In this document: positions 13,501-24,815 of the stretch, piece after piece | Numbering within the stretch: position 1 is the first letter of the stretch | Layout: every line of letters begins with the position of its first letter | Source of the DNA: Aphidius gifuensis | Lineage: Eukaryota > Arthropoda > Insecta > Hymenoptera > Braconidae | Reading direction: 5' to 3' | Length of the DNA: 64,000 nucleotides | Assembly (NCBI RefSeq): GCF_014905175.1 | Contig: NW_025220584.1 | Span: 1-64,000, forward strand | Notes under the pieces: generated by a model | The model's database searches: none | What the model was told of the DNA's origin: nothing | The model's input: the letters and a program-made list of their open reading frames with translations, nothing else | Translations under genes and position numbers: made by a program

Positions 13501-15052
13501 TATAATACTAAACAGGTTACATGCGATCACTGACCTGAATTGCTTCCCATACTGACCCATTTGGATCAAAATCAAGTGTGTGAGGACCATGTTTATTAAT
13601 TGGTATTTTATATTGTTGATATTCAATTTTAACCAAACAATAATTACCACTTATTTCTTCATACTCATTATTATCATCATATGATGGTATTTTAACTTTT
13701 AAATTATAACATTCATCGAAATTACCCAAATGACCAACATGTCCATCAATTATACCATCTGGATATTTTGCTGAAGAATCATACACTGTAAATACACATA
13801 AATAAATATAGATATATATTATTTTTTAAATAAATAATATTTAAATAATACTTTTATTCTAATTGTTTACCATTATGAATAATTGAATAAATATATTTCA
13901 AAGTATTAATTGACTTTGAATCAAGCCGACAAAATGGAATGTTTTAAATGACAAGAGGCTAAGTCAATGTCAAGAGAAGTTAAAAAAAAAATTTTCCTTT
14001 TTATTTTTCTACTATTATTTATTTATCATTTAAATTATTATTCATTTTTTTTATTTTCTTATTAATTAAAAATAAAAAATACGATAGATATACAAATGTA
14101 TAAATTTTTTTTTAATTATAAATTATTACCCGAGATAAAGATTTTTTTTTTTTTTTAATTTTGTATCAGATTGAGTTATTTGATAATTGATATACGAGAA
14201 AAATAAAAATAAATATATACAGAAGTATTCAAATAATAAAACAAGTTAAATATTTTACTGAGAAAAAAATGTCATAGATATGATGAAAAAAAAAAAAATT
14301 GTACAGCGTACATTAGGTCAAAGAGCATTATGCTAATGAAAAAAAGTTATAACTTGTTTCATCAAATTTATTACTTTTTTTTTTTTTTCTATGATTATTT
14401 TAAATAATAGATGAAGATCACAGAGGTACAATATCATTAAATTTTGACGTCGATAAATTATATTTAGCTTTTTTATGTTGATCAAGATCACAAAGATGTC
14501 AACAAATATTTTTCCGATCATCATAAACATAAATATATAAAAAAAATTCCATTAAAATACATAAATAATGATTTAATTAAAATTAAAATAGATAAGTCAT
14601 GATTTAATTAAAATTGAAAAGATAAATAATATTTAATTTTTTTATAAAATTAAAATAGATAAATAATGATTTAATTACTTAATAAAAATATAATAATACT
14701 CACTTTTAGCTGCCCAAAGTGTTCCATTTCGTAGCTCTTGAAGATAACGTTGTGCTTGTCTTTTACAATGACCATTTGGTAGAGTTGGTGATGTTGCAAA
14801 TAAAACTGGTAATATTGGTATATTTAAAAACCATGGAATATCAAAATTTGTTTGTTTAATTTGTTCACCAAAATTGAAATTAATATTATTTAAATCATTG
14901 TTAAATTTTTTTTGTTGTAATTTCGTTATCCATGGATTTTCACAATCGGTCCAATTTTTATTACAAATATCATGTGCACTTGTATTATAATTTATATTAA
15001 ATAATATTGTTAATAATAATATATAAATTATATTAAAACCGTTAAAAATCAT
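10575..15052 (-). CDS. Nose resistant to fluoxetine protein 6-like (NRF domain plus acyltransferase 3)
   Basis: Eleven minus-strand exons join in frame: 15052-14704, 13785-13535, 13228-13011, 12728-12410, 12337-12177, 12068-11900, 11775-11579, 11461-11323, 11253-11058, 10935-10793, 10715-10575; 760 residues. Seen: a signal peptide (about 1-26), an extracellular Cys-rich NRF domain (for example LWAAKMYDSSAKYPDGI, FDECYNL, CVPATCSADDIKQAL), then about ten hydrophobic helices of an acyltransferase-3 domain, including the FIRFLFMCMAIFGHRMMEFY and QTWYLAVDYHLYIMALV stretches typical of NRF-6 proteins. Family knowledge: worm NRF-6/NDG-4 proteins act in lipid or drug transport in gut; insects carry many paralogs. 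The cytosolic end is a short basic tail (RLEKRFIMKQKHKK). Introns 1 and 2 are the longest. No frame lesion seen. Confidence 0.92.
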
Positions 15053-15985
15053 AATAGAAAATTGTTTTTTAAATATCTGTATATTGGCAAAAAGAAAAAG
15101 TACACAAGAGTACCAACATATATATATTTGAGGAGCTATTCAGTCGTTAGTTTCCTCATTCGAACTGAGGCCAAGTTTGGATTTCGACTGACTTAAGTAG
15201 ACAACTTGTATTGTGACACGTGGTGCAGCCGCAGAAAATAATAAAATTTAATTCTATAAAAAATATAAAATTAAAATAAACAAACAAGTTAATAAATAAT
15301 CATTAGTTATTGGTCTAGTAATATCTTTTTTTTTTTTTCCTTTTTTTTTAGACGAATAGTTTAATGATAAATATTAAATATTTTACAAACCATATGCAAA
15401 TTTTATTAATTTACTATTTAAAAATAATAAATTAATATTAAATTTTTTATCTATGATACAAATTTTGACTCAAAATGTTCAAATGTCAACACGATAAGAA
15501 TAAGATGAAGATTAAATTTCAAGTATTTGAGCGTTGATAAATTGTGAGATCGTTTTAAACAAGTTAAACAATCTCATAGTTTAAATCTACTAGTTGTAGT
15601 CTGCCACCATAATCATAAACCTTTTTTGATTGAACAACTTTCGATCATACCACCACCGACTCGACCCCGCTGACGCATGCCGCTTTGCAACGTGATATAA
15701 TCACATAAAATTACGCAGTTTAAGAGAGAAAATAGTTTTTTTTTTTTTATCAATCAAATTGTCTATTCCGCAAATATACATCTGTAATAATTTGCATTTA
15801 AAAAAAAAAAATATAATATATACCTACAATAATTATACCGAATGAAATATATATTTTCTTTCTTTTAATAAAAATTATAAAATAAATAACACTAGCAAAA
15901 TGTTGAAATTAATTGAACTATTTTAAAATTTTATTATATAAAAAAAAAAAAATAAAAAAGAAAAATAATTATTTCGATATTTTTT
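15053..15985. promoter_or_regulatory. Upstream flank of the NRF-6-like gene and TMEM208 3' flank
   Basis: Two less AT-rich islands stand out, 15125-15240 (with a CACGTG E-box near 15211) and 15600-15720. They lie upstream of the minus-strand NRF-6-like gene and are reasonable promoter candidates. On the minus strand a TATA-like run (ATATATATAT near 15118-15127) lies about 70 nt before the start codon. Purely positional evidence. Confidence 0.3.
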
Positions 15986-17050
15986 TTACATACGACGAGC
16001 AAGTTTACGCTCGAGTTTTCGATGTTTTTTTTCAGTCATTTCTGGTTGTTGTTCCTCACTTCCTGAGGATAACCAAGGTTTAATTGCTTTACTCCAAAGC
16101 ATCCAAAGTGCTTGTACTGGTGCCTGACAATCATAACATTAAATTAATAAAATATTTAATTGAAAAGATAACGAAATAATTAATTTAAAAATGATCAATT
16201 GAAGGAACAAAAATTATTTAACTTACCAAGAGTAACAAGAGCCAAAAATAATTTGATGTTAATGATAAAACTTGACTTGCTGACGTTAAAATAATTAAGT
16301 CTTTGATGTGTCTGAAAAATAATTACATATTATTATCATATTTATCAGAATCATTATACAAATGTATAATCAACATTTATTTTTTTTGTTTAATTATGTT
16401 GGCACTTACTCAGCAATTCCACCCTCCATGTTGAGATCAACACCAGAGTTAGAAAGCTGACCTGTTTCAGAGTACTGAGTCTTGGCCATATAAACCATAA
16501 ATTGATAACATGCTACGTATACTATGGCAGTGATGATTGTCAATGTCTGAAAAGTAAATCATTTAATATCAAACTTATACATAATATTTATTGATTGATA
16601 AATAAATAAACAACTTACAATTGTTAACGTTGTAAATTCAAAAAACACCATCATTACAGTTAAATAAATTCCAACAGCAGCAAATACCATATTACGATAA
16701 AAACTTAATGTTGATACATTTTCCTCGACAATTTGTTTGGAACCTTTCGTTCCAACTTTGGTACTTTTTGTTGGAGGCTAAAAATAAATATATAAATTAA
16801 TTTAATAACAAAATTTGAGTTCAAAATAACAAAAGGTTATGTTAATTAATTACAAAATATTCATCAATTTTTTTATGTAACTATTTATGAATTAACAAAC
16901 TTGCTGTATCATCATTGATGTAATGACAGGTAAAAAATAATTATTTTAAAGCATTTTGTAAACATAGTTTGATTGATAAACAAAATATAAATAAATTGAG
17001 TAAATTTAAAAAATAAATATTAGAAAAAAGTGTCAAAAACTTACAGCCAT
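15986..17050 (-). CDS. TMEM208: Transmembrane protein 208 (SND2-like ER protein)
   Basis: Five exons on the minus strand: 17050-17045 (only ATG GCT), 16777-16619, 16546-16410, 16311-16227, 16123-15986; 174 residues against 173 in human. Conserved stretches seen include KVGTKGSKQIVEEN near the N-end, DLNMEGGIAEHIKDLIILT in the middle, and a very basic C-end (EKKHRKLERKLARRM). Three to four hydrophobic helices fit an ER membrane protein. Family role: the SND route of signal-recognition-particle-independent insertion, and in flies a link to planar polarity. The two-codon first exon is chosen because it gives an in-frame MAPPTKS start with a canonical donor and no upstream ATG fits better. Confidence 0.93.
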
Positions 17051-17439
17051 TGTTGTTGTTGTTATTATTGATTAATATTTAATTATTGTTTGATGATAAT
17101 GTAATAACAAAGTGATAGAAGCCAATGATTTTACACCAACATGTCATTGATCTTTTATTTCTCTTTTTATTTTTCTCTTTTTTTTGACACACGTGGATGT
17201 TTACAAGATATGATGTTGTCCAATAAATGAACTGTGTCAATTATAAGAGCCGATAAAATTAAAAGCTACTTGGCCAACAATCAGCTACTTGTTGACCAAG
17301 TTTTTTTTATTTTGTTTTTTAAAAAACCATTGAAAATACACCTTTAAGATTTTATTATGTACATTGACAGTAGACATTGTAAATAAAAATAAAATTAAAT
17401 ATTTAAATTATTAACAAAGGTCAAGAACATCAAAGAAAG
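17051..17439. promoter_or_regulatory. Shared divergent promoter region of TMEM208 and HEMK1
   Basis: The two genes start 389 bp apart and point away from each other, so this interval must contain both promoters. A direct repeat of AGCTACTTG-type sequence (17263-17292) is visible; no TATA box was identified with confidence. Confidence 0.4.
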
Positions 17440-18810
17440 ATGTTACCTTTAAAATTATTTCTACGAAACATTAATCGACTTGGTGGACTGCCAAACAAGT
17501 ACAGAGTGTTAAATCATTGTCCAAAAAAATTAATAAATTCACTGTGCACATTGACAACTAGAGATGATACACTTGCAGGATTCATCAAACATTGGGGTCA
17601 ACGTTTTGAAGATGAGGGTATACCCGAGCCAATTTCTTCAATTGAACACATACTAGCACATGTTGTAGGAAGAACCAAAGTAATAAACATTACTAATTGT
17701 TTAACATATACAAACATGTAAAACTAATTACCTATTATTAAATTTGTTGAATGATTTTATTTTGCTTGAATGTAATTATTATTATTTTTTTATTTAGATA
17801 ATTGATCTTGTGACTATTCATGATCAACGATTGACAGAAGAACAAATTAAAAAACTGGACAGGCTTTGTGAATGTAGATTAGCAAGGTATATTATTTATT
17901 TTTAATTAATAAATTATTTAAATTAATTAATGTCAATTTCTTTAGAATGCCAGTCCAGTATATAATAGGCGAATGGGATTTTCGAGATATAACATTGAAA
18001 TTGGTACCACCAATATTCATACCAAGACCAGAAACAGAATATCTCATTGATTTTATTTTAAAAAGAATATCTGAAAATTCTTGGGACACATGTAGAGTAC
18101 TAGAAATTGGCTGTGGATCTGGAGCAATATCTCTTGCTCTTGCTCATTCTTGTAAAAAAGTAAATTATTTAAATTTATAATTAAAAATAAAGCTCTATAA
18201 ATAATAAACATAATTTTTTTTTTTGTAGATTAAATGTGTAGCTGTTGATCAAAATTCAGATGCTTGCAACCTTGCCAAAGAGAATAGAAAAAATCTTGAT
18301 CTTGATGATCGAGTAGAAATAGTCAATGTAACATTGGAAATTGATGGAACTTTTAAATCTTCATCAGATGTATCACATATTAATTTTGATAATGAGAAAT
18401 TTGATCTTATTGTCAGTAATCCACCTTACATACCTACCAAAAAAGTCATGGAGCTAGAGCCTGAAATTAAAATGTAATATTATTTTTAAATCTAATAAAT
18501 AAAATCAAGATAAATTATATTTAATTATTTTTGTTTTAGATTTGAAGATATAAACGCTTTGGATGGAGGTCCTGATGGACTAAAAGTAATAAAACCTATT
18601 TTAAAATATGCATCAAAAGCTCTCACTCCAACTGGACATGTTTTTCTTGAAGTTGATCCAGAACACCCAGAATATATAAAATTTTTTACTGAAAAATTTA
18701 AAGATTTTCAACTTAAATATTTACATACATATAAAGATTTTTGCAATAACGATAGATTTGTAGAATTATCACGAGTGTATCCTTCTTTAAAAGTTGAAGG
18801 TAAAAATTAA
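17440..18810 (+). CDS. HEMK1: HemK-type release factor glutamine methyltransferase (mitochondrial)
   Basis: Five exons: 17440-17679, 17798-17886, 17946-18159, 18229-18473, 18540-18810; 352 residues. Seen: a basic, acid-free N-terminus (MLPLKLFLRNINRLGG) fitting a mitochondrial presequence; PVQYIIGEWDF and FIPRPETEYLIDF, hallmarks of the HemK N-domain to catalytic-domain junction; SAM motif I LEIGCGSGAISLAL; and the catalytic NPPY at 245-248. The family methylates the Gln of the GGQ loop in peptide-chain release factors; the mitochondrial member acts on mtRF1a. Complete and in frame. It ends only 11 nt before an unrelated flippase fragment, so its native 3' flank seems to have been replaced. 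Confidence 0.93.
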
Positions 18811-18821
18811 TTAATAAATAT

Positions 18822-19073
18822 AATGGCATGTACAAGATTAAAAGAAGATTTATTAATTGGAAATGCACGTCATAGACTTCAAGAATTTCTTATAATGTTG
18901 GCTATTTGTAATACAGTTGTTGTCAATAGTCAATACACAGCCACATTGTGACATCATGAATTCAAGCGGGAAAAATCGACACTGTTGTGCCACAATATGC
19001 ACGCAAAGAGAAGGAGAAGGAGAACGATTATGGCTGAAAAATAGTTATAGTTGAATAAGTATATAAAAAAATT
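18822..19073 (+). pseudogene. ATP10-type P4-ATPase fragment (downstream piece)
   Basis: From an ATG at 18822 the frame reads MACTRLKEDLLIGN then LQEFLIMLAICNTVVVNSQ, the segment that follows the phosphorylation site in class-5 P4-ATPases (ATP10). After NSQ there are extra bases, and the continuation (PHCDIMNSSG) is readable only in another frame, so the piece is broken. There is no upstream or downstream flippase exon here. The last 137 bp (from 18937) are nearly identical to 53671-53807, where they follow a different flippase piece. Upstream, HEMK1 ends at 18810. I read this as a dead fragment brought in by duplication, not a gene. Confidence 0.75.
18937..19073 (+). repeat. Dispersed repeat, copy 1 of the flippase-derived tail
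   Basis: Matches 53671-53807 almost base for base, beginning TACACAGCCACA and ending near GTATATAAAAAA. In both places it directly follows flippase coding sequence, but the preceding flippase parts are different. One frame reads HxDIMNSSG, so the segment itself seems to come from the flippase gene. Sequence identity is seen; the origin is inferred. Confidence 0.8.
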
Positions 19074-19514
19074 TTATAAAAATATATATTAATATGAGAA
19101 ATGTCAAATGTACAAAAACAATGTAAATCTTCAATTATTGTGTGAGAAATTTTCAATTTGTATTCTTATTTTATAATTGATATTTTGTTGTAACATATCG
19201 ATGAATAATATTACATATTGTCAATAACTTGTAAATCATAACGTTTTTAAATAAAAAAAAAAAATTTTCTAACATTATTTATTAACATTCAACATTAAAA
19301 ATATCTACTGCATTTTTAAGTAAGTATTGCCTGTAATACCGACCCTCTCTCGTTTATGGTCCCCCGCAACGAACTCGTTCCCTCATCGACACTTTAAGCT
19401 TCATTGCCGTAACGCCTAGAGGTTACTGGCATACATTCTGATCAATTCTGATCAATTCTGATCAAAATTTGAAAACTCTGACTGGTAAACATGAGAACAA
19501 TGAGAAGGGTAAAG
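19074..19514. other. Spacer before short-protein gene copy A
   Basis: AT-rich up to 19320, then a more GC-rich stretch 19330-19480 that probably includes the promoter of the next short gene. A 10-bp direct repeat, TTCTGATCAA, occurs three times in tandem at 19437-19466. The other two copies of this gene have a single TTCTGATTGATAACTC-like sequence in the same place. Confidence 0.4.
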
Positions 19515-19849
19515 ATGAGTAATAAATTCCAAAAATTCTTTGTGCCCTCGTGCTTATTGGGTGGAATATATATAGGGTATCGTATAATAAAATGGGACAC
19601 AAACAACCTAGAGCAGAGGTAATTATTGATTTTTTTTTTTTTAAATAAAAAATATGAAAAAAAAAAGAAATTACGTATTAATTTTTTTGTTTTGTTTTGT
19701 CTGTTACAGGGTAGAAGCCAAAATGCACGAGTAATTATTAAATTTTCTCTTAAATAAAATGTAAAAAAAAAAAAAAATTATGTATTATTTTGTTGTTTTG
19801 TTTTGTCTGTTACAGGCTCAAGAGGGAACTTCAAAAACCAAGTAATTAA
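19515..19849 (+). CDS. Short one-helix membrane protein, copy A (unrecognised family)
   Basis: Three exons: 19515-19618, 19710-19730 (a 21-nt microexon), 19816-19849; 52 residues. Reads MSNKFQKFFVPS, a glycine-rich hydrophobic helix (LLGGIYIGYRIIKWD), then a charged amphipathic C-end (VEAKMHELKRELQK). All splice sites are GT-AG and both introns end in the same TTTTGTCTGTTACAG. Size, single helix and basic ends would suit a small mitochondrial inner-membrane or ER protein, but I do not recognise the family. Related copies lie at 21091 and 57390. The protein has diverged far more than the introns, which suggests the coding part is changing quickly. Real gene likely, function unknown. Confidence 0.6.
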
Positions 19850-20252
19850 TGAAAAAAAAATTACTCAATTATTGAAAAGTATGTAACTTGATTCAATAAA
19901 AATATAAAAATGATTAATTAAATAAAATAAAAAAAAATTTTATTCATTGAATTTACTTTTTTATTAATTTTATTTTATACACGTGGTTATGATGAATTTT
20001 ATTTTTTAAATTATTATTATTATCTAGATCGATATTCAACTTGAATATATTTTATTTAATGAAAAACTAATTGACTAAAGTTGGATTAATTTATTTGACC
20101 AACTTAATTGATTAATAAATTTTGCAAAGAAACCACAATGCACTTCTAGAAATGTCTCGAATTTAACAAACAGAAGATTGAGGTTAGGTTTATTAATTAT
20201 TTAACTTTTTTTTTTTTTTTTTTTTGTCTCAATATAAAAAAACGTATATAAA

Positions 20253-20356
20253 ATGTATTCATTAACAATAACAGGCATTGATTATTATTTGTTGTTGTAC
20301 TTGTGTTCAATGACACTTGGTAAATTAACATTACAAAAACTAGATAATGGTGAAAC
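20253..20356 (+). CDS. Possible first exon of a small unknown protein (unit copy A)
   Basis: From the ATG at 20253 the frame runs through MYSLTITGIDYYLLLYLC into MTLGKLTLQKLDNGE and ends at a GTAAGT donor after 20356. Copies in the units at 21.8 kb and 58.2 kb carry an extra block between the two halves that brings a stop into this frame. There the start would have to be the internal ATG (MTLGKL). A candidate second exon exists at 53990-54082 (TFKTKYQV, IVGFDGPATKIRIYF, stop) but no intact copy with both exons is in the window. Weak call. Confidence 0.3.
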
Positions 20357-20629
20357 GTAAGTTGAATTCAGCAAAGCTACGTAAATCAGCTAGTTATTTA
20401 TATCTCTAATAAACTGTTTATGACAAATATATATTATTAATTCCAACATAATTTATATTATTATTTCCTACATAAATTCTCAGTACATTCAATTGTAATT
20501 TGTAAGTTGTCTCTCTTGTTAAGCAGCTTAGTATAATTTTTCTGAGCTGCTTTTTTAAGTATTGGTCCAATTTTGATTGAACACACTCATGCTTCAGAAT
20601 TTAGAAATAAAATAAATAATAATTTTTAG

Positions 20630-20707
20630 ATGGCTAGTGCTGTTACGACGTACCTCGTTATTTTAATCCAATTTCAAAAAGCTGATGATACCAATCAATA
20701 CAAATGA
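20630..20707 (+). pseudogene. Gustatory receptor C-terminal exon, copy A (truncated)
   Basis: After a TTTTTAG acceptor the frame reads MASAVTTYLVILIQFQKADD and then stops at 20705-20707. AxAVTTYLVILIQFQ is the C-terminal seventh helix and TY-QF signature of insect gustatory receptors. The fuller copy at 58492 runs on for about 30 more residues, so this copy is shifted or cut after ADDT. No other receptor exon precedes it within range. Dead duplicate. Confidence 0.7.
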
Positions 20708-21090
20708 CACAAGTAATATGCTAAAAAATGCAACTTTATCATTGGGAATATATATATTTTTTATTTAATGATAAATAATAGACTTGAAACATATATTTTT
20801 AATTTTTTTTCTTTATTTATTTGTAATCAATCAAATTAGTTACTAATTTTCATGTATCGACTATATAATTTTATTATTATTTTTGGTAATCGAAAGTTTT
20901 TTTTTTTTTTTTTATTTACATACTTACATCAAGTAACAATAATATTTACAAAGTTACTTTTTAAACGCACCCCTAATTATCCAGTTGCACCTGACTGCAC
21001 GGCTCTTATTATATTTCATTCTGCTGTCTGCTGCTGTCAATCTGTCATTTTTGGTCATTCTGATTGATAACTCTGACTAAAATAGTAAAA

Positions 21091-21327
21091 ATGGGTTTTC
21101 GTCTCCCAAATAATTTTGGTAAGACCTCGTTGATAATCGGTGGGGTATGTGGGGTATGTGGGGTGTACGCTCTAATAGAATGGGACCTGGATACCTACAT
21201 GAAAAAGTAATTATTAAATTTTTTTTAAAATAAAATGTAAAAAAAAAAAAAAAAAAATTATGCATTAATTTTTTTGTTTTGTTTTGTCTGTTACAGAACC
21301 GAAGAGACCTATGGGAAACGCAAGTAA
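21091..21327 (+). CDS. Short one-helix membrane protein, copy B (microexon lost)
   Basis: Two exons: 21091-21206 and 21297-21327; 48 residues, reading MGFRLPNNFGKTSLIIGG, a CGVCGVYALIEWD helix end, DLDTYMKK, then TEETYGKRK. Compared with copies A and C it lacks the 21-nt microexon and one intron, yet stays in frame because exon 1 and the microexon both end after two bases of a codon. A 9-nt GGGGTATGT tandem repeat adds CGV to the helix. Its single intron matches intron 2 of copy C from end to end. Family unknown; may still be expressed. Confidence 0.55.
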
Positions 21328-21812
21328 TTTTTGAAAAAAAAATAACTTAATCATTAAAAAGTATGTAATTCAATTCAATAAAAAATAAAAATATAAAAAT
21401 GATTAATTGAATAAAAAAAAAAAAAATTTATTCATTGGATTTACCTTTTTATTAATTTTATTTTATACACGTGGTCATGGTAAATTTTATTTTTTGAATT
21501 ATTATTATTTAGATTAATTTTCAATTTGAATAGGTATATTTTATTTAATGAAAAACTAATTGACTAAAGTTGAATTAATTTATTTGACACAAACTTGATT
21601 GTTTAATCAATTTTGCAAAGGAACCACAATGCACTGCTAGAAATGTCTCGAATTTAACGAACAAAAGATTGAGGTTAGGTTTATTAATTATTCAATTTTT
21701 TTTTTTTGTCACTTAATATACAAAGACATATAAAATGTATTTATCAACAATAACAGGCATTGATTATTATTTGTTGTCGAATAAAATTCATGTTCAATGA
21801 ATTTTAGAATCA

Positions 21813-22104
21813 ATGACACTTGGTAAATTAACATTACAAAAACTAGATAGTGATGAAACGTAAGTTGGCTTTCATTATTCGAATTGATAAGCAATATTTA
21901 TATTGATTAATAATTATCATTTAATATAAATAAAGAAGTTCTCTAATAAAATGTTTATAAAAAGATATACATTATTAACATTATTATTTTTTATTTTACG
22001 GTGTAAAGACCAATTACCAAGTGTGGATTACAGTTGACTTTAATGGTCCAGCACCAAGTATCGATTTTAACCCAGCTTTAAACCTATTGATTCCTGCAAA
22101 TTAA
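21813..22104 (+). pseudogene. Degenerate copy of the two-exon MTLGKL unit
   Basis: First exon candidate 21813-21859 (MTLGKLTLQKLDSDE, then a GTAAGT donor). The second exon region, 22001-22104, matches 53990-54090, but the acceptor that reads ATTTTACAG there reads ATTTTACGG here, so splicing should fail, and the downstream frame also differs. Probably a dead copy. Confidence 0.45.
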
Positions 22105-22671
22105 GATGTAGGTATAATTATTATATTTTTTTTTCTTTGAATATTTGAATAATATAAGTACCTATGTTCTTTCTTTTTGGCTGACTTATTATAATAAAAT
22201 TATAATAAAACGATTGTCATATTAATATTATTGGTTTTAATTATGAAATTCATAATTTATGATTTATAATTATATTATTAAATATTATTCAATATTTAAT
22301 CACATATTAGTAGATCATTTCTACTAATAATATAAATAACTTGAGATGTTAATAGGTAAATTAAAATTTCTATTACCATGATCAAAGTTAAAAATTAAAA
22401 AATATAAATATACAATTGTTTATTGTAATCTAAAATTAATGACAAATAATCCCAGATTGTGTTGAGACCAAGCAGAACTGTTGAGTCTGACACAACGAAA
22501 ACCAACTTACAATTTCCAACATAAATTCTCAATACATTTAATTGTAAGTTGACTCTCTTTTTCAGCAGCTTTAGTACAACTTTTCTGAGCTGCTTTCCAA
22601 GTATTGGTCCAATTTTAATTGAACACACTTATGCTTCAGAATTTAGAAAAAAAATAGAAAATAATTTCTAG

Positions 22672-22800
22672 ATGGCTAGTGCTGATACGACGTAAACATA
22701 TGCTAAAAAAAGACACAAGTAATATGCTAAAGAATGCAATTTTATTATTGAGAAATGTCTCATCTTTTCACAATTCAACTGCACTTGAAAGTTTTTAATG
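22672..22800 (+). pseudogene. Gustatory receptor C-terminal exon, copy B (internal deletion)
   Basis: Begins ATGGCTAGTGCTGATACGACG, like the receptor tail at 58492, then jumps across a deletion that removes the YLIILIQFQ helix, and resumes at AGTAATATGCTAAAGAATGC through GCACTTGAAAGTTTTTAA. It shows what the uninterrupted end of this exon looks like (NSTAL-ESF-stop) and hence the empty target of the transposon in the 57-kb copy. Confidence 0.7.
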
Positions 22801-23040
22801 CTAAACAAAAAGAAAAAAATATATATTTATGTACATGTTTGTATTTTTAGGATAATATTTTGTTTTTTTTATTAAAATAAAAGAAATAAATTATGCGATA
22901 ATAATTAAAATAAATAGTCAACATATTGACAATATAGTAACGTTTGATTTTTATTTCCTTCCAGCTGGGTATACGTTTTTGCTTGACTTATTTTTTAAAT
23001 TAATTTATTTTTTATATTCAAAATCGGAATAAAACTTTAT

Positions 23041-24300
23041 TTTGTCTGGTTTTTTTTTTTTTTATTTTTTGTAAAATATGTTTTGCTTTTTCCAGAAATA
23101 AATGGGTTAGTTGTTCGCAAGGATATTTGAACTGAATTAATACATTATATACATGTCTCGCGACAGGCTCAATGATACCGGGCTAATTGGATTCATTAAA
23201 AAAAAAGTTTTTTTTTTTTTTTTTTAAATTACAATTATAAATATAATATAATCATAATTATAATAACAACAACACCGTTGACTCAAAGTCGAGAATCACA
23301 ATAACTATAAATGTTGAATATTTTTTTTTTTAGTATTTTTTTTTCTCCATTTTATGTGAATATAATATTTTGGTATTTTTTCTAATTTTTTTTTTTTCTT
23401 TTTAAAATTATAACTAAAATAAAATTTATCAAACAATACTTTATTTAGTTTTTTTTTTGTTTATAATTAAAGATTTTTTTCTTAATAATTAAGAAGAAAA
23501 GTACGATTTCGTTTTGTTTTTTAAATTTTTAAAATGACTACCAAATATTGATATTTCTGATTTGTTTATGTTTATTGAACATAAAATAATACCAATACTT
23601 TTTTTTTTTTATACTGTGACAATATATAAATACAATAAAATATTTTTACGTAAACATAAACCGGGCAGCCAATCAATATTATAATTTTTTAAAAACCATT
23701 GCATCAGTTCAATCATAAACGTGCCCGGTAACGAGACGTCTGTCACAGCCTAACAAATAAATCGCATTTATTTCTTGAGTCACGTGCGTAAGGCATAATT
23801 TTATTAATAATTGTTTTATTTATTTATTTTTTTTTTGTATTATTATCATAATAGTCTTCGCACGTTAATCAAGATATTTACAATCTCGTATACTGATATA
23901 CCAAACACAATAAAATTCTTTCATTGACCTCTCATTAATTAATCTCAACGACATTACAATTTTATCTCGGACCGACAATAATTTTTTTCGTAGAAATATT
24001 ATCAATAACTTTTTTTAAATAAATATTAAATTACTCTGCGTCAGCCTACTCGTTTAATTTTTCTTCATCTTTCAGTGCGCGTTCTCATAAATATATATAT
24101 AATATAGCTATATTTTTTTGTTTACAAATTTGTTGTATAAATTCGAGGATCGTGGAACAACACCGAGGGGAGCTGGGATTCGTTTCGTTAATTTTTTTTA
24201 GCTTTTAAAATTATCATGTCAACGTCCATTAAATTGCCAAGTCCATTATTTAATATATATATATTTTTTATTATAAATAATTGAAATTATTAATTTTTTT
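23041..24300. other. AT-rich spacer
   Basis: Long poly-T tracts and no coding frame that I could support. A short GC-richer patch at 23700-23760 has no open frame. Nothing recognised. Confidence 0.5.
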
Positions 24301-24815
24301 TTATTGACTACCTGGCTCGTCACCGTGGACGGTTGTGATTTTCGCTGATTTGCTGATTTGTAATGAAGCCTCAGCGCAGCCTTCTTTTGATACTGAAATA
24401 ATTTTTAATCTTGGACATAGTAGTGATGTTAAATCTGTATTATTATTTGCTGTTGTTGTTGTTAATGTTGTAGAAGTAGTTGGTGTTACGGTTGTTGATG
24501 CTATTGTTATTGTTGTTTTTTCTGTTATATCATTATCTTGATTTTTAATTATATTTCGTGCACATTGACATGGACTTGTATGATGATGCAATCGAGAAAA
24601 ACATTCACTACAAACCCTGACTGGATTATAAAGTTGTTCACTTGGTAAAGGCGTTGAATTTTCAGAACAATCAGCACAAAATATTCTACCACAGCATCTG
24701 TAATTATTTTTAGATAAAAAAACATTTGTTAAACTGTTTAAATTTAATTTTTTTTAAATACTTGATAAATATTATTATACCTGCAATGATGTTTGCGTCG
24801 ACCAAGCCAAAATTC
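24301..24815 (-). pseudogene. Orphan FYVE zinc-finger C-terminal exons (MTMR3/4-like)
   Basis: Two minus-strand pieces: about 24815-24781, reading EFWLGRRKHHCR up to a GTATAAT donor, and 24697-24301, reading CCGRIFCADCSEN, LPSEQLYNPVRVCSECF and a Thr-rich tail to a stop. Together they form most of a FYVE domain (the R-KHHC-R basic PI3P pocket is intact). The QLYxPVxVCxxC style resembles myotubularin-related MTMR3/4. The first zinc-binding CxxC pair and everything upstream are missing: no AG acceptor precedes EFWLG and the frame upstream is full of stops. Either a fragment left by rearrangement, or the body of the gene lies elsewhere in an assembly error. Confidence 0.7.

Larger units (their letters stand above)
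21060..23040 (+). repeat. Segmental duplicate B (matches 57355-59735)
   Basis: From TTCTGATTGATAACTC through the short-protein gene, the ACACGYGGTCATGGT block, the GAGGTTAGGTTTATTAATT block, the GR tail and the final GTACATGTTTGTATTTTTAGGATAATATT block, this region follows 57355-59735 in order and orientation. The 57-kb copy additionally contains an 840-bp transposon (58635-59474). Region 19.5-20.7 kb is a third, more diverged copy in tandem. Confidence 0.85.

Noticed and set aside
22395..22628. Lys/Leu-rich frame on the minus strand in the duplicated unit
   Set aside because: In the copies at 20.5, 54.4 and 58.4 kb the frame is not kept, and the plus-strand splice signals and receptor tail explain the conservation better.
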